Source: Chytriomyces cf. hyalinus JEL632
Lineage: Eukaryota > Chytridiomycota > Chytridiomycetes > Chytridiales > Chytriomycetaceae
Assembly (NCBI GenBank): GCA_025435555.1
Contig: JAIWWG010000174.1
Coordinates: forward strand, 1-29,125
Length of the DNA: 29,125 nt
Direction of reading: 5' to 3'
Shown: piece after piece, positions 18,851 to 28,090 of the stretch
Layout: each line of letters begins with the position of its first letter
How positions within the stretch are numbered: position 1 is the stretch's first letter
Notes under the pieces: generated by a model
The model's database searches: none
What the model saw: only the letters and a program-made list of their open reading frames with translations
What the model was told of the DNA's origin: nothing
Translations under genes and position numbers: made by a program

Positions 18851-19953
18851 TTACTCAGACCAAGGAACTTTGAGTAACCTTCCAGGATGGTACAGCAGCA
18901 GCCACTTGCTGAATTCCTCGCAGTATCGGGATTCCAACAGGCCGATAAAAATGAGTATATCCTCAACCCCACGTCGAAATATGTCATGGGCTCTGTGAAT
19001 GCGAACCCCTGCTTTGAGCACGTATCTGATAGGAAGGGGTGCCAGATCGAGAATAAAGAAGGGCTTGGTTCTTGGTGTGTCGGTAAATCGGATTTTCACT
19101 GTACACACTAGGTATTTCATTACGTCCCACGCCCCGCTTTCGATCGACAATTCGATAAGGTAGTTGAAGAGAAATTGCAGTGCGGCCATCCCGAAATCGC
19201 GCACTAATGCTTCGAAAAAGTCTCGAAAGTACCCCAAACGATTGTGCACAACCATTGAGCCCACTATCACAAATGCATCGTCAGGTTCGCCACCAAAACC
19301 GTTCGCTTCCCCATGACGGATGAGGAGTCGTAAAAGCGGGACATTTTGCGCGTACTTGTTGAGACACAGAACTGCGACGTGAATACCATCACAAGTAAGA
19401 CCACGGTCCATCAAAAGTTGTGCGGCTCTTTTTTGATTACCAACGAGGGCCAGGTCAAGATATCCAGTGTGCCTTCCTCCTCAATCATCACATCTTCTTT
19501 GTCTTGGAAGCAGCGGTTGTATTCAGATAGAACGTAGTCTCGGAGTGGATAGAATAGCTTGTTCCTGCCGGTACGTGCCAGCAAATCGAAACATGACAGA
19601 TGTAAATTGAAGCTGCACAACAGTTCGAGTGGATCCTGCGCCCGCAGTACATCCGGTCTGTCATGAGCAGCCCATTCAGGATTGTATGACAGCCATCGGC
19701 ATTGCCACAGAAACTCATTCATATATACTCTGGCGTTGGTGATTGAGTCGTCATTTCGGCTCTGTTGGTACGCAAATTCGGCAAAGCAAAGCCGGGAGGA
19801 CCGGATGGCGAGTACAACATGGCGGGACTTGATGGTCATGGTGGTGAGTTGCTGGACCATCTTCGCAACTTCGGTCAACCCCATTGAGGCGACAAGATCA
19901 AGAAATTTGTTCATTGTCGCTGCATTTCGTGTTGGTTTCTTAGATCGCGCCAT
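18851..19953 (-). pseudogene. Histone-fold/ankyrin-like protein, frameshifted
   Basis: From ATG 19953 the N-terminus (MARSKKPTRNAATMNKF) leads into MNKFLDLVASMGLTEVAKMV, then TIKSRHVVLAIR. By my alignment from memory this matches histone H2B helix 2, loop 2 and helix 3 without gaps over 38 residues (the H2B segment MNSF...TITSREIQTAVR). The first histone helix is not recognisable. The frame continues with helical sequence to a TGA at 19411-19413. One base away, the text (LALVGNQKRAAQLLMDRGL, then VPLLRLLIRHGEANGF) reads as ankyrin-like repeats and continues to 18851, so a one-base indel sits near 19450. Histones and ankyrin proteins are both known in large DNA viruses; a fusion would be unusual. 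The open frame extends without ATG to 20190. Confidence 0.45.
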
Positions 19954-20204
19954 TGTAGAGATGCCGACGCTGTGGCGAACAGTCGTCTTGATAGCGTGAT
20001 GATTCGAGCACCGATCTCGCATGTTTTTTGAATTTTGGAGGAGCGTCTGGAGAATGCGCACAGTCCTTCCGGCATCATATGGCAAGAGACACCATGGTTC
20101 TTGTCGGTTCTTGTCGGTGAGGGTGGGAGGAAGCTTGGGATGCATGCCACGCTGTTTGTATCCACATGTGCTTTTTGCATAAATTTTCACCTTTTTTTTT
20201 TATA

Positions 20205-20232
20205 CAGTGCGACAAAGCAAGAGTCATAAAAT
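20205..20232 (+). repeat. Left terminal inverted repeat
   Basis: 28 bases identical to the reverse complement of 27364-27391; identity ends at base 29. Preceded by TA. Confidence 0.9.
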
Positions 20233-20314
20233 TTGCACAACCATGAACGTCACCAGGCAAGTTCCTATGAACAAAAGATGCGCAACAAGAATGCGCATCT
20301 ATTTGGTCCTCACT

Positions 20315-20333
20315 TATAAAAGTCCGCCAAATT
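20315..20333 (+). repeat. Subterminal repeat, left copy
   Basis: TATAAAAGTCCGCCAAATT, nearly identical to 27150-27169 and in the same (not inverted) orientation. It carries a TATA-like core. Confidence 0.7.
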
Positions 20334-20340
20334 TTGCCCC

Positions 20341-20397
20341 TATTTTTGATTATAAATCAATTATTTAATTATTATTTAATTATTTAATTATTTAAAA
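20341..20397. repeat. A/T-rich tandem repeat
   Basis: Repeated TTATTTAA-type units, a simple-sequence tract just inside the left end of the transposon. Confidence 0.7.
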
Positions 20398-20922
20398 CAG
20401 CATCTGCACTATTGACGTTGATGAAGTTGAGGTCGTGGGTTTAAATCAAATGAATTCTGGTGGAGCACCCCAATGGGTGTGGCGCATATCTCGAAGCCAA
20501 GGATTTTATTCAATTCGAATAATCGCAGTTTCGGGACAAACATGGCAACCTGCAGCCTTGCACAAAGTGCATCTGCTTGCGCAATTGGGAGCCGGCATGT
20601 GTTGTTGGGATGCTTCAAAGGTGGATCATGGTGCTGATGCGCACAGTGGCTGCATTGGCTTTGTTCTATTTTTCCGCAAAAATGGTGACAGATTCACCCG
20701 GCGTCAGTCCTACACAAAACATTCCAGTGCAATTATTCAGTGCTTGAGATTACCATTGCTTCAGTTGAATCAGGATGGGATGGATGCAATTGCAGAAAAT
20801 GTGTTGAGAGTTTTGAGGTGATCTCAAGCTAACTATTTTATCCAGTGACAAGGCTGCGTGATGCTGCATTTTCAGAATGAATGTAGAGAAGCAATAAAGT
20901 GGTATTGAGTGGTATTGAGATA

Positions 20923-23376
20923 TTAAATCTTGCTTCCACTTGTGGCACTTGCACTCTTTTCTTTTTCCAGGCACATTTTACAAGTACGCCGCCTATTGTG
21001 GCCCAACCCTCCACAGCCTGGATATTTGCATTTGTTTTGCTTCTTTTCTCCAGTACTTGTAACCCGATTTTTGCCCTGTGTGCGTCGTGCATTGTTCTCT
21101 TCTTTGGATTCACAACTCACTGCTGCTTCTGCAAGCTTGCTTGCTGTAGCAAGAACCTCAGAGCTGAAACTGCTCATTGCAGATCTCAAATCAACTGCTG
21201 TTGCAAAATCTTCTTTTCGTTTCTTTTTTCGAGTCTGACCCTCAGGGACAAGCTTGAGGCTATCATGTAGAAATGAATCTGGGATGCTGCGATGGCGCTT
21301 GTATTGACAAACAGCATACTGGGCTTGGGATAATGACAATCCTTTGGCATATGCGTCATGCCAGCGGTGGATGTGCCGAAAAATACGGGCAACAGTGACT
21401 CTTGTAATTTTTGAAACTCCATCTGATACGGCCTGAATAAGTGCATCTTGCCGATTTGCATATGCAATTGCACGTTCTTTGATGTGACCCTTTGCATCTG
21501 CCCAAATCAGTTCCATTGCGTTCAACTCACAATGGAACTTTGGCAACAGAATACACAGGCGACCTCTCGCATTAATAACATCCTGTACTTTGAAGCCAGC
21601 AATCCCTTCTTGAAAATTGGGTTCTTGCAGGATCAATTTGAAACCACAACAGTTTGATGACAATGACTCTTGTTTGATGAGGTTATGATTGCGTTTTGAG
21701 CAGTCCTTGCATTTGAATAGGAGAGTTTCTGGAACAAGCAGCCCTCTTTCCTTAAGGATTGCTTGCAAACCAATGCACCCCATCTCTAGTCAGAATCTGA
21801 GTTTGAGTTTCCTACTCCTCTTCTGGAAGACTCCTCTGAGACACGTGCACAAAAGATGTATCCTTCATTTGCCAACTACCTCCAGGTACCAGCTCAATCG
21901 TGATGGTGACAGTGCATTGTCTCGTTTTGCCTCATGCACCCGACTGTTATCCAGTACAAACAGATATTGTGGAGAGTTTGGCCCCTCTCCATATCGTGCT
22001 TCCAAAACATCCATCACACGCTCAACATGTTTGCACATTTATTCATTTGTAAAGTATCCATCTCCAGCCTGTCCAATAACCAGAGTAAGTGCTGCTGTTG
22101 TATATGCTTCAGCTCGGTTATGCAGCTTTTGAAAGCTTGCTGCATCTTCTTCTGAGCAGTGCACAAAGCCCAATGCCTCTGTGGCAAAGTTTGAGTACAT
22201 GACTGAGCTGCATCCTCCTGATTTGGGCAATAGTGGCACATAGTCTCCTTTTGCATAGTATGTCATATCACGGTCGTCAGGTAGAACTGCCATTTCGTCT
22301 TGATGTACAAGTATCAGTTCTCTCTCTCCATCAGCCAGTGTTGGTTTAGTCTCCACATCAAGTGCATCATTCATGTCACAGGAAGAGGAAAAAACAGCCA
22401 TTCTAGTGTTAAAGCTTGTAAGTAATTATAATGCATTGAGTGAATCACAGTACCTTTTGCTATGTAGGTATTCCTTCGGTAGGTCACTACTTCTTCTCGT
22501 TCATGTCCATCAACATAAACACCTTTCTTCACTTGCTTCAGCTTGTAACCCAATTTTTGAAGCTTTGTACGGACTGTTTGTGCAGATACTGATTGCAGCT
22601 TCAGACTACCAAGGAAAGCATTGATGAAAGCTACTGCATGCTTGACTTTGAAGCGAAATGGACTTGAGCACCAGTCATCAAGTACTTGAGTCACATTTTC
22701 ATATGCCAGCACTGAGACACGATTAGTATGCCTCCCTCGGCCATCCAGTTTTACCTCCCTGGTTGCAAGGTATGTATGAAGTAGCTTTCTGACTTTACAT
22801 ATACCAACAGTGGCTCCAGAAGACGGGAAAAATGCTGATGCAGTTTGTCTGTAAGCAGTGTTTCGTGCTTCTTGCAAAATCAATAGATGCCTTAGCACAT
22901 CTTGTATGACAGAAAGAGACATCACATGTGATTTTGTCTTTGAAGTATCTACGTTTGCATGTTTCACATCCAGTCCTACCTGAAAAATATGAAGGTCAGG
23001 TGAGCTACAAAAGTGTAGGATAATAAAAATAACTAACTTGCAACCAGGCACTGTTGATTTGTTCTCCAAAAGAACCCACAAACTTCTTTCTCTCCCTTTT
23101 AGAATATTGTGAAGGTGCAGAGGTGCAGCTTTCATCTTCAGATATATCCTCTCCTTGTAGCTGACATTGAGGGGGATCTGATAGCATACCAGGATTATGA
23201 AGCTGGGAAGAAAACATGTTGGTTTGCAGCTTAGAAGCTTGTGCAGTGACAGGTGCATGGTGTGAGTGTGATGTAGCTGCCAGAGTAGAAGAAGGCAAGA
23301 CTTGCGCAGTGACAGGCACATGGGTTTGAAGCTTGGAAAAGGAAGCTTGAAATGCAGGGGAAAGGCTGAATGGCAT
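20923..23376 (-). pseudogene. DDE_3 (IS630/Tc1-type) transposase, fungal type, degenerate
   Basis: Exon 1 from ATG 23376 ends WLQ at 23038. A 58 bp intron (22980-23037, GTTAGT..TTTTTCAG) leads in frame to VGLDVKHANVD. An HTH-like segment (SAQTVRTKLQKLGYKLKQV) and GVYVDGHEREEVVTYR follow. A second intron candidate is 22403-22453, although the join is one base out. Catalytic residues: D1 in LILVHQDEMAV (22299-22297), D2 in LFVLDNSRVHEAKRD (21951-21949), E in FHCELNAMELIWA (21513-21511). A Cys-rich insert (CKDC..CC) lies between D2 and E, and a CKYPGCGG..H..CKMC knuckle at the C-terminus. TAA at 22039-22041 and a frameshift after LSPSRLS (near 21885), with another near 21790, disable it. The enzyme would cut at the terminal repeats. 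Confidence 0.8.
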
Positions 23377-23705
23377 GACTGTTGAATATCAGTCTCAAGT
23401 GATGGAGCACTGTTTACTTCAATAAAGGTTAATTCTCCCAGATTCATCTCTTATTCTCTACTGCAGATAAAGAAGGGTCACGCACCTCACCATTCCACCA
23501 ACCTCAATACATATGGGCATGAATTATGACATTGAGTAGGGTAAACGTCTAGTAGATACTATAACAAGGAATGAATACACGAATACTCGTATTCTATAAA
23601 AGGTGCAGACTTGTAGATGATGATAGCTTATTCCACTACATGATTTCAACTATTCTTGCTCTGATCAAGCATAAAGATGGTTGAAAGTAATTGTTTGGAA
23701 TTCAT

Positions 23706-23840
23706 ATGATTCTGGCTTAGTTGTTAAGGTTCGCGACCAAAGACCCACAGGTCACTGGTTGAACCCACACTGATGTCAACTTCATGCAGCTATCTTCTGA
23801 TCTTTATAGAGAAATAAGCAGAAGAAGAAGAAATAGAACT
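23706..23840 (+). repeat. tRNA-derived SINE-like unit
   Basis: A box TGGCTTAGTTG at 23713-23723 and B box GGTTGAACCC at 23757-23766 are 44 bases apart, the spacing found in tRNA genes (positions 8 and 52). The stems of a real tRNA are not formed. The unit ends in a (GAA)n-type tail (AGAAGAAGAAGAAA). This is the layout of a tRNA-headed SINE transcribed by RNA polymerase III. No second copy is in the window, so it is a candidate. Confidence 0.4.
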
Positions 23841-24299
23841 CAACTTGGAAAAGTATTCTATTACTACTTTTGTATGACCAATATGTCAAGCCAGTCAAGC
23901 AATTAATCAATAACCTTACCCAGTGTGGGGATATTAATTATAATTGACAAGCCTTAACTGTCAGCCAGTAGTGAATGACTAATCAGTTTGAAAGACTGAG
24001 TTGTCAGCACTGACTCACTTTTTCAGCAATTTCAAACTGCAAATGAAAAATGGATGATTTCACATCAAATCTCATTTGTAGAAATGAAATGACAAATGAA
24101 ATGGAAAAAAAGGTGGCTCAAAAGTGAAACTGAAGAAAGCCCAATGAGATTTTATGGGAGCCAAAAATGTATATAAGGAGAGCTGTTTTGATGTGTTGTG
24201 ATTCACCTTAAGAAAATAAATATCATACAAGCCCAAGAAACCAAATCCAAACAATGACTGAACTAATTACACTGGCAGTAGATTTAATAATGCTAGCAG
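23841..24299. other. A/T-rich spacer inside the transposon
   Basis: No convincing coding frame. There are imperfect repeats of CAAATGAAATG around 24070-24105 and a TATATAAGGAG at 24170-24180. Confidence 0.4.
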
Positions 24300-24979
24300 C
24301 TAGTTGAAGTTGGTACTGCCGCAAATTGACCTCCCCAGGAGTGGGTGTGAAGGACAGTGCTGCCCTTGCAAAAATAAAAGACCACTTTCAACTGCATAAG
24401 CTCCACAACTATTTCCGTCTTTCTGATGTGGCACCCTTGCAACAACTGGAGCAAGAAATGGATGACCCAGAACAATGAAGACGGTTAACCCATAGATTTG
24501 TGTTTTGAATTTCCGTGGCAAGGATGGCATTAAAACTGTTCAAGTAAAGCTGTTACTTCCAGCCATCCATAAAATGTATGTTGAACTCACTCTGTTGGAA
24601 ATGAATTCATGACAGTTGTTTTCCAGACAGTTGCTGCCCCATCTGCAACGAGATCACCACCATAGACATACCAGTGACTGTAGATGTTGAGGACAGTCAA
24701 AAATGATTTTGCTCCTGTGTGTCGATCATGATTGCAAAATCCTTCTTGCGGTTTGCAATGAGACAAGCTTAGATACAAGAAGAAACTGTTGCTGTTGCTG
24801 CATGCATGTGTCAGAATGCAGGAAATATCTGCATCAGAATACCATGTATGCGGATGGCAAATTAATGGATTGATCTCGCTTCCACTCAGAGCAATTAATA
24901 TGTCAGCAACATCTTCTTCCTCAACAATCATATTCTCTGTGTTCACAAGCAAATGGTTGCAGTCAGAAACAATCAACAA
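24300..24979 (-). pseudogene. Ulp1/C48-like cysteine protease remnant
   Basis: The C-terminal piece (24530-24300) contains VPHQKDGNSCGAYAVESGLLF, matching the oxyanion-hole Gln and catalytic Cys region of Ulp1-type SUMO proteases (Q..G..CG). The piece 24979-24587 has HPHTWYSDADISCIL, similar to the substrate-facing start of that domain, and an SHWYVYGGDL that could hold the catalytic His. The two pieces are in different frames with a GTGAGT-like donor after 24590, so either an intron or a frameshift separates them. Ulp1 domains occur in several eukaryotic DNA transposons. It lies on the same strand as the transposase and is probably part of the element. Confidence 0.5.
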
Positions 24980-25027
24980 AAAAAAAAAAAACCATCAACT
25001 TACAATGTGTTTTGCATTGGTTTGAGT
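24970..25027 (-). repeat. Duplicated exon-end segment, copy A
   Basis: Shares AATCAACAAAAA, AACCATCAACTTA and GTTTTGCATTGGTTTGAG with 26142-26190. On the minus strand both copies encode a similar peptide (KVxVS..N.LKPMQN) followed by a (G/A)TAAGTTGATGG donor-like sequence; only this copy keeps GTAAGT. Confidence 0.6.
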
Positions 25028-25332
25028 TTATTTGATATGGACACTTCCACTTTTGCGATCACATTCTCCCTGTTTGCAAGCAAATGGTTGCAGTCAGAAA
25101 TTGTCAGGAATCCGTCTTCGAGCCTAGCGCTTAGATTCGAAGGGAGTCTGGTTTGGACGGGAGAAACGTCTGAGCACTCAGGGTGGTCCAAGGTCCCTGA
25201 GGAACATCTGAGGAATGGGTGGTATTCGTCGGGGAGATTGAGTCAAAGAGATGGTTGTCTATGATTTTGACAAAACGAACAGAACAAACAACAGGTGAAT
25301 CAAACAACGTGAATAAAAGCCATCACTCGCCA

Positions 25333-25623
25333 CTATGATTTTACGACAATGCGCTCTATGCTTTGTCGTGCACCGCCTTTCGAGAACTGGTCAATTCCCA
25401 GCACAGCGCGGTTTGGTTGAATACTGTCTTCCGTTGCCTCGATGATTGACCGTGGACTCCCAATGGCTTCGCATTGTAGGATATCAACTATAGCACCTCG
25501 TGTCTTCAACTCGGGCATGACTGTGAATCGGTTTCCCCCAATAGTCAGTACTATTCTTCCTGGTACCGTTCCACCGATAAGTATTCGTCCGCTAATAGCG
25601 TCATAGTACCCTTGTCCTGCCTG
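25333..25623 (-). CDS. Hypothetical protein fragment
   Basis: A 96-codon frame directly after a TAG, with convincing protein composition (GQGYYDAISGRILIGGTVPG, then IVLTIGGNRFTVMPELKTRG, then AVLGIDQFSKGGARQSIERI). I do not recognise a family. The flanking 25100-26100 stretch is more G/C-rich than the rest of the transposon, so it may be a separate insertion or captured sequence. An ATG occurs only internally, at 25518. Confidence 0.3.
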   Translation of the reverse strand, partial: QAGQGYYDAISGRILIGGTVPGRIVLTIGGNRFTVMPELKTRGAIVDILQCEAIGSPRSIIEATEDSIQPNRAVLGIDQFSKGGARQSIERIVVKS

Positions 25624-25626
25624 CTA

Positions 25627-26124
25627 CACCACAGGGGACGTAAATGGGATAGGTTCTGTTCATGACAAACAGGAAAAGCAGCACAACACCTCCAAGATCT
25701 CTATACCGCGAATAAAGAACTCACATGACCTCCAGTGGTGACAAATGGCCTCCCACCTTTGGATGCTGACAATTAACGCCGCCCCTCACGCCAAGGGGAA
25801 TTGTTCAGGACGCTTTCATGTGTGACTGTGAAGCCCGTGAAGTGGCACCCCGCCTACCCCCGAGACTACGACGCGCTTGCTTCCTCCCCGAGGAGCGCAT
25901 CGCAGATTTGTACTTCGACAGGATCCGATTTGTGTCGTGTCCAGTTCAGAGCCACCCTCCCTAGACAGTTGAATTCAGCGTACTTCTAAGTTTATTGGAT
26001 TGTCACCTGGCGATCTCTTGCCAGCAAAAGAAAATAACAACGTCCAATAAAGAAAACTAAAAAGAAAGAAATAAAACCAACAACCCTGCTCCGACAGATA
26101 AATAAACCCTGTGAATAACAGTCG
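25627..26124. other. No gene recognised
   Basis: A G/C-richer stretch between duplicated segments, with no frame I can support. It may be part of an insertion inside the transposon. Confidence 0.35.
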
Positions 26125-27011
26125 TTACTTCACAAAATAATCAACAAAAAGAACCATCAACTTATGACATGTTTTGCATTGGTTTGAGGTTGTTCGGCAT
26201 TGATACTGGCACTTTTGGAAAAAATGCTGTGATGCCACCTGAATGCTTTGCACGTTCGTCCCGTGCTGACTTGCCAACACAATACATAGTTCACTCACTC
26301 TTGCCATTGTATTTGATGCCTTGTTGATGGCTCCTCTGCTCTTTTGGGACTTGTACGTCATGTTCCACAGGGCCTGGTACACTGCAGATATATTTGCGGA
26401 GGGTTTGTTGAAGCATCTCTTGACTGCGACTGTTTATCTGGCCACTGCGAGGGTTCACTGACATTTTATGGCTTGTAACAGAATTGGAGATTTCCACGTC
26501 AAAGAATTGTTCCAGTTCAGTTTGCAGCACAGACTGACAGCGTCTCTCTGAATTTGCTTGCAGTGCGTCAAGACACATTCAAAATTTGGCAGCAAGGGAC
26601 AGATTCCTGGTCTTCATTTTGTAAGATTTTGCTGCTGGCAGAGAACTTCCCAATCTGCTGGTGGGAAAGCCGTCTGGGATCAGGTATCAAGGTGAATCAT
26701 TAGAAACATACAACATACTGTGCTCTGAAGTGACAACCTTCAACATCTTCCTCTGACCACTCCATCAGAGAGTTTGACTCGTTTTCAGAGGGCCAGCTTG
26801 AGCCTCCACTGTCATTGTTGGTGCTGTCAGAAGATCCGTCTGAGTCCATGGTGTCCAATGTCTCCCCAGAACCATCAGAGTCCCATTGAGACCCCCATTC
26901 ATCAGAAGACCAGCTTTCTGATCTGTTTGTGCAGTTGATCAGTGGTGCGTGCCAATTGCGGGCAGGAACAGCCAGTCTGGCCTTCCGCTGTGATGCTTTT
27001 GGTCTTGGCAT
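26125..27011 (-). pseudogene. Transposon-encoded protein with acidic N-terminus, exons broken
   Basis: The first exon candidate starts at ATG 27011 (MPRPKASQRKARLAVPARN) and becomes rich in Ser, Asp and Glu. It ends at a GTATGT donor near 26720. Further coding lies at 26578-26291 (MCLDALQANSERRCQSVLQT, then KMSVNPRSGQINSRSQEMLQQ) and continues one base out of frame from about 26345 (YQALWNMTYKSQKSRGAINK). An in-frame TGA directly precedes the MCLD piece. These pieces may form the N-terminal part of the Ulp1-like gene downstream on the same strand. The function is unknown. Stops and shifts suggest decay, though unmodelled introns could explain some. Confidence 0.4.
26142..26190 (-). repeat. 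Duplicated exon-end segment, copy B
   Basis: Match to 24970-25027. The donor-like site reads ATAAGT here instead of GTAAGT. Confidence 0.6.
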
Positions 27012-27149
27012 TGTGTTAAAAAAATTTCGTTAAATCCTTTAAATTCCGTTTTTTCCACCCCAACGCCGCCTCTCACTCACACCATCAGAATTCACCCTTA
27101 TTGACCAAGAAACCAGCTTTCTTTTGATACCAACTTCACTATTTTCACA

Positions 27150-27169
27150 TATAAAAAGTCCGCCAAATT
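27150..27169 (+). repeat. Subterminal repeat, right copy
   Basis: TATAAAAAGTCCGCCAAATT, direct copy of 20315-20333. A further GGGTCCGCCACATTT follows at 27174-27188. Confidence 0.7.
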
Positions 27170-27363
27170 CTCGGGTCCGCCACATTTTACTAGTAAATTT
27201 AAGAAATTTTAAATCTGCTATAACTTTTGATCCGCTCTTTATTTTCAACATTGGCTATCTCCGCGACATTCATCATCCTTCTGGCTATCTCGCCTAGTTT
27301 TCCGTTTTTCGTTTGCGTGCGGTGCCACAGAGCAGAAGTCCCTGAAATTTCACCACCAAGAAT

Positions 27364-27391
27364 ATTTTATGACTCTTGCTTTGTCGCACTG
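27364..27391 (-). repeat. Right terminal inverted repeat
   Basis: Reverse complement of 20205-20232 over all 28 bases; followed by TA at 27392-27393. Confidence 0.9.
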
Positions 27392-27440
27392 TAAATAAAT
27401 TTGGCAACAATTATTTAAGGAATAAAAATTAAAAATTCAA

Positions 27441-27785
27441 ATGTCTGCAAATTTCGTGTCCAAGAACCTAGCACTGGAAAATGTGTGTTCGGTCGTGGCC
27501 TCAGACTCAGCAGCCATGGAAATGGGCCGCGCCCCCAATTGCTTTCTCGGGTGTCGACCGCGCGAAGGAAATGCCACTAGACACTGAGGCGCTTACAACT
27601 TTGCGCCAATCGCACCGATGCCCGTCTTTCCAGAGCGCGAGAGTCGCAGGTATCACCCTGTATTGGATCGAAACGGGGCTGCACCGCGCAATGTCCAAGA
27701 GCAAATGGGACCTGCACCCGCCGCGATCACAAAGAACTTTTACACAAGGCAGGCTGCCTTCTCACCCCATCACACCAGACAGTAA
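27441..27785 (+). pseudogene. Hypothetical virus-like protein with in-frame stop
   Basis: From ATG 27441 (MSANFVSKNLALENVCSVVA) the frame meets TGA at 27585-27587 and continues in the same frame with good codons (FAPIAPMPVFPERESRRYHP, then QMGPAPAAITKNFYTRQAAF) to TAA 27783-27785. Codon and residue composition are protein-like on both sides. The family is not recognised. It overlaps the 3' end of the convergent 27762-28028 gene by 24 bases. Confidence 0.35.
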
Positions 27786-28028
27786 TTTGGCTGCGTCAAG
27801 GGCGGACGAAAATTCTGGCATGTCCTGCAGTTTCGATAACATGGACGTGGCTGTCTCTTCAAGTTCGGACAGTTGAATTTCCCCGCTCGCCACCTTTTCC
27901 TGTACGTATGGACCTACCGTCGTCAAGAGAGGCACTAAATCAGAGAGCATATCACTCAAATCGCCGTCTGCGCGGTTTGGGAGTTTGTGTCGCGTTCTTG
28001 GACAGCAATGTGCAAGATGTCTGAACAT
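27762..28028 (-). CDS. Helical protein, probably virus-derived
   Basis: An 88-residue frame from ATG 28028. The C-terminal 65 residues (DLSDMLSDLVPLLTTVGPYV, then SELEETATSMLSKLQDM) are strongly helical and protein-like. The N-terminal 20 residues are less convincing, and a TAG lies nine codons upstream, so this may be the C-terminal part of a longer broken gene. The family is not recognised. It is truncated or bounded upstream by the LTR beginning near 28091. Confidence 0.45.
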   Translation of the reverse strand: MFRHLAHCCPRTRHKLPNRADGDLSDMLSDLVPLLTTVGPYVQEKVASGEIQLSELEETATSMLSKLQDMPEFSSALDAAKLLSGVMG

Positions 28029-28090
28029 GTCTCGCTCAGTAGCATCGAGCTACCATTCATTTCTGAAGTCCAGGAGAACAGCGAGATTTC

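Larger units (their letters stand above)
20205..27391. mobile_element. 7,187 bp Tc1/mariner-IS630-like DNA transposon, TA-flanked
   Basis: Perfect 28 bp terminal inverted repeats starting CAGTGCGACAAAGCAAGAGT lie at 20205-20232 and 27364-27391. Each is bordered by TA (20203-20204 and 27392-27393), the target duplication of the Tc1/mariner superfamily; CAGTG is a common terminus there. The interior has a DDE_3 transposase remnant and other minus-strand genes, plus a SINE-like insert. It separates the virus-derived gene ending at 20190 from virus-like sequence at 27441. Confidence 0.85.

Noticed and set aside
18732-18998. Plus-strand frame with hydrophobic start (MRLPKSFVVALFSLLTW)
   Set aside because: It runs into the antisense of the ankyrin-like gene, and the post-hydrophobic text is not protein-like; kept out for lack of support.
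20435-20821. Plus-strand frame of 128 codons near the left transposon end
   Set aside because: No recognised motif, an in-frame ATG only at 20450, Cys/Trp-scattered composition, and opposite strand to all element genes.
23706-23780. A functional tRNA gene
   Set aside because: A and B boxes fit, but acceptor, anticodon and T stems do not pair, so a tRNA-derived repeat is more likely.
27481-27876. Plus-strand 131-residue frame
   Set aside because: The +1 frame from ATG 27441 has better protein composition on both sides of its stop, and the C-terminal part here is antisense to the 27762-28028 gene.
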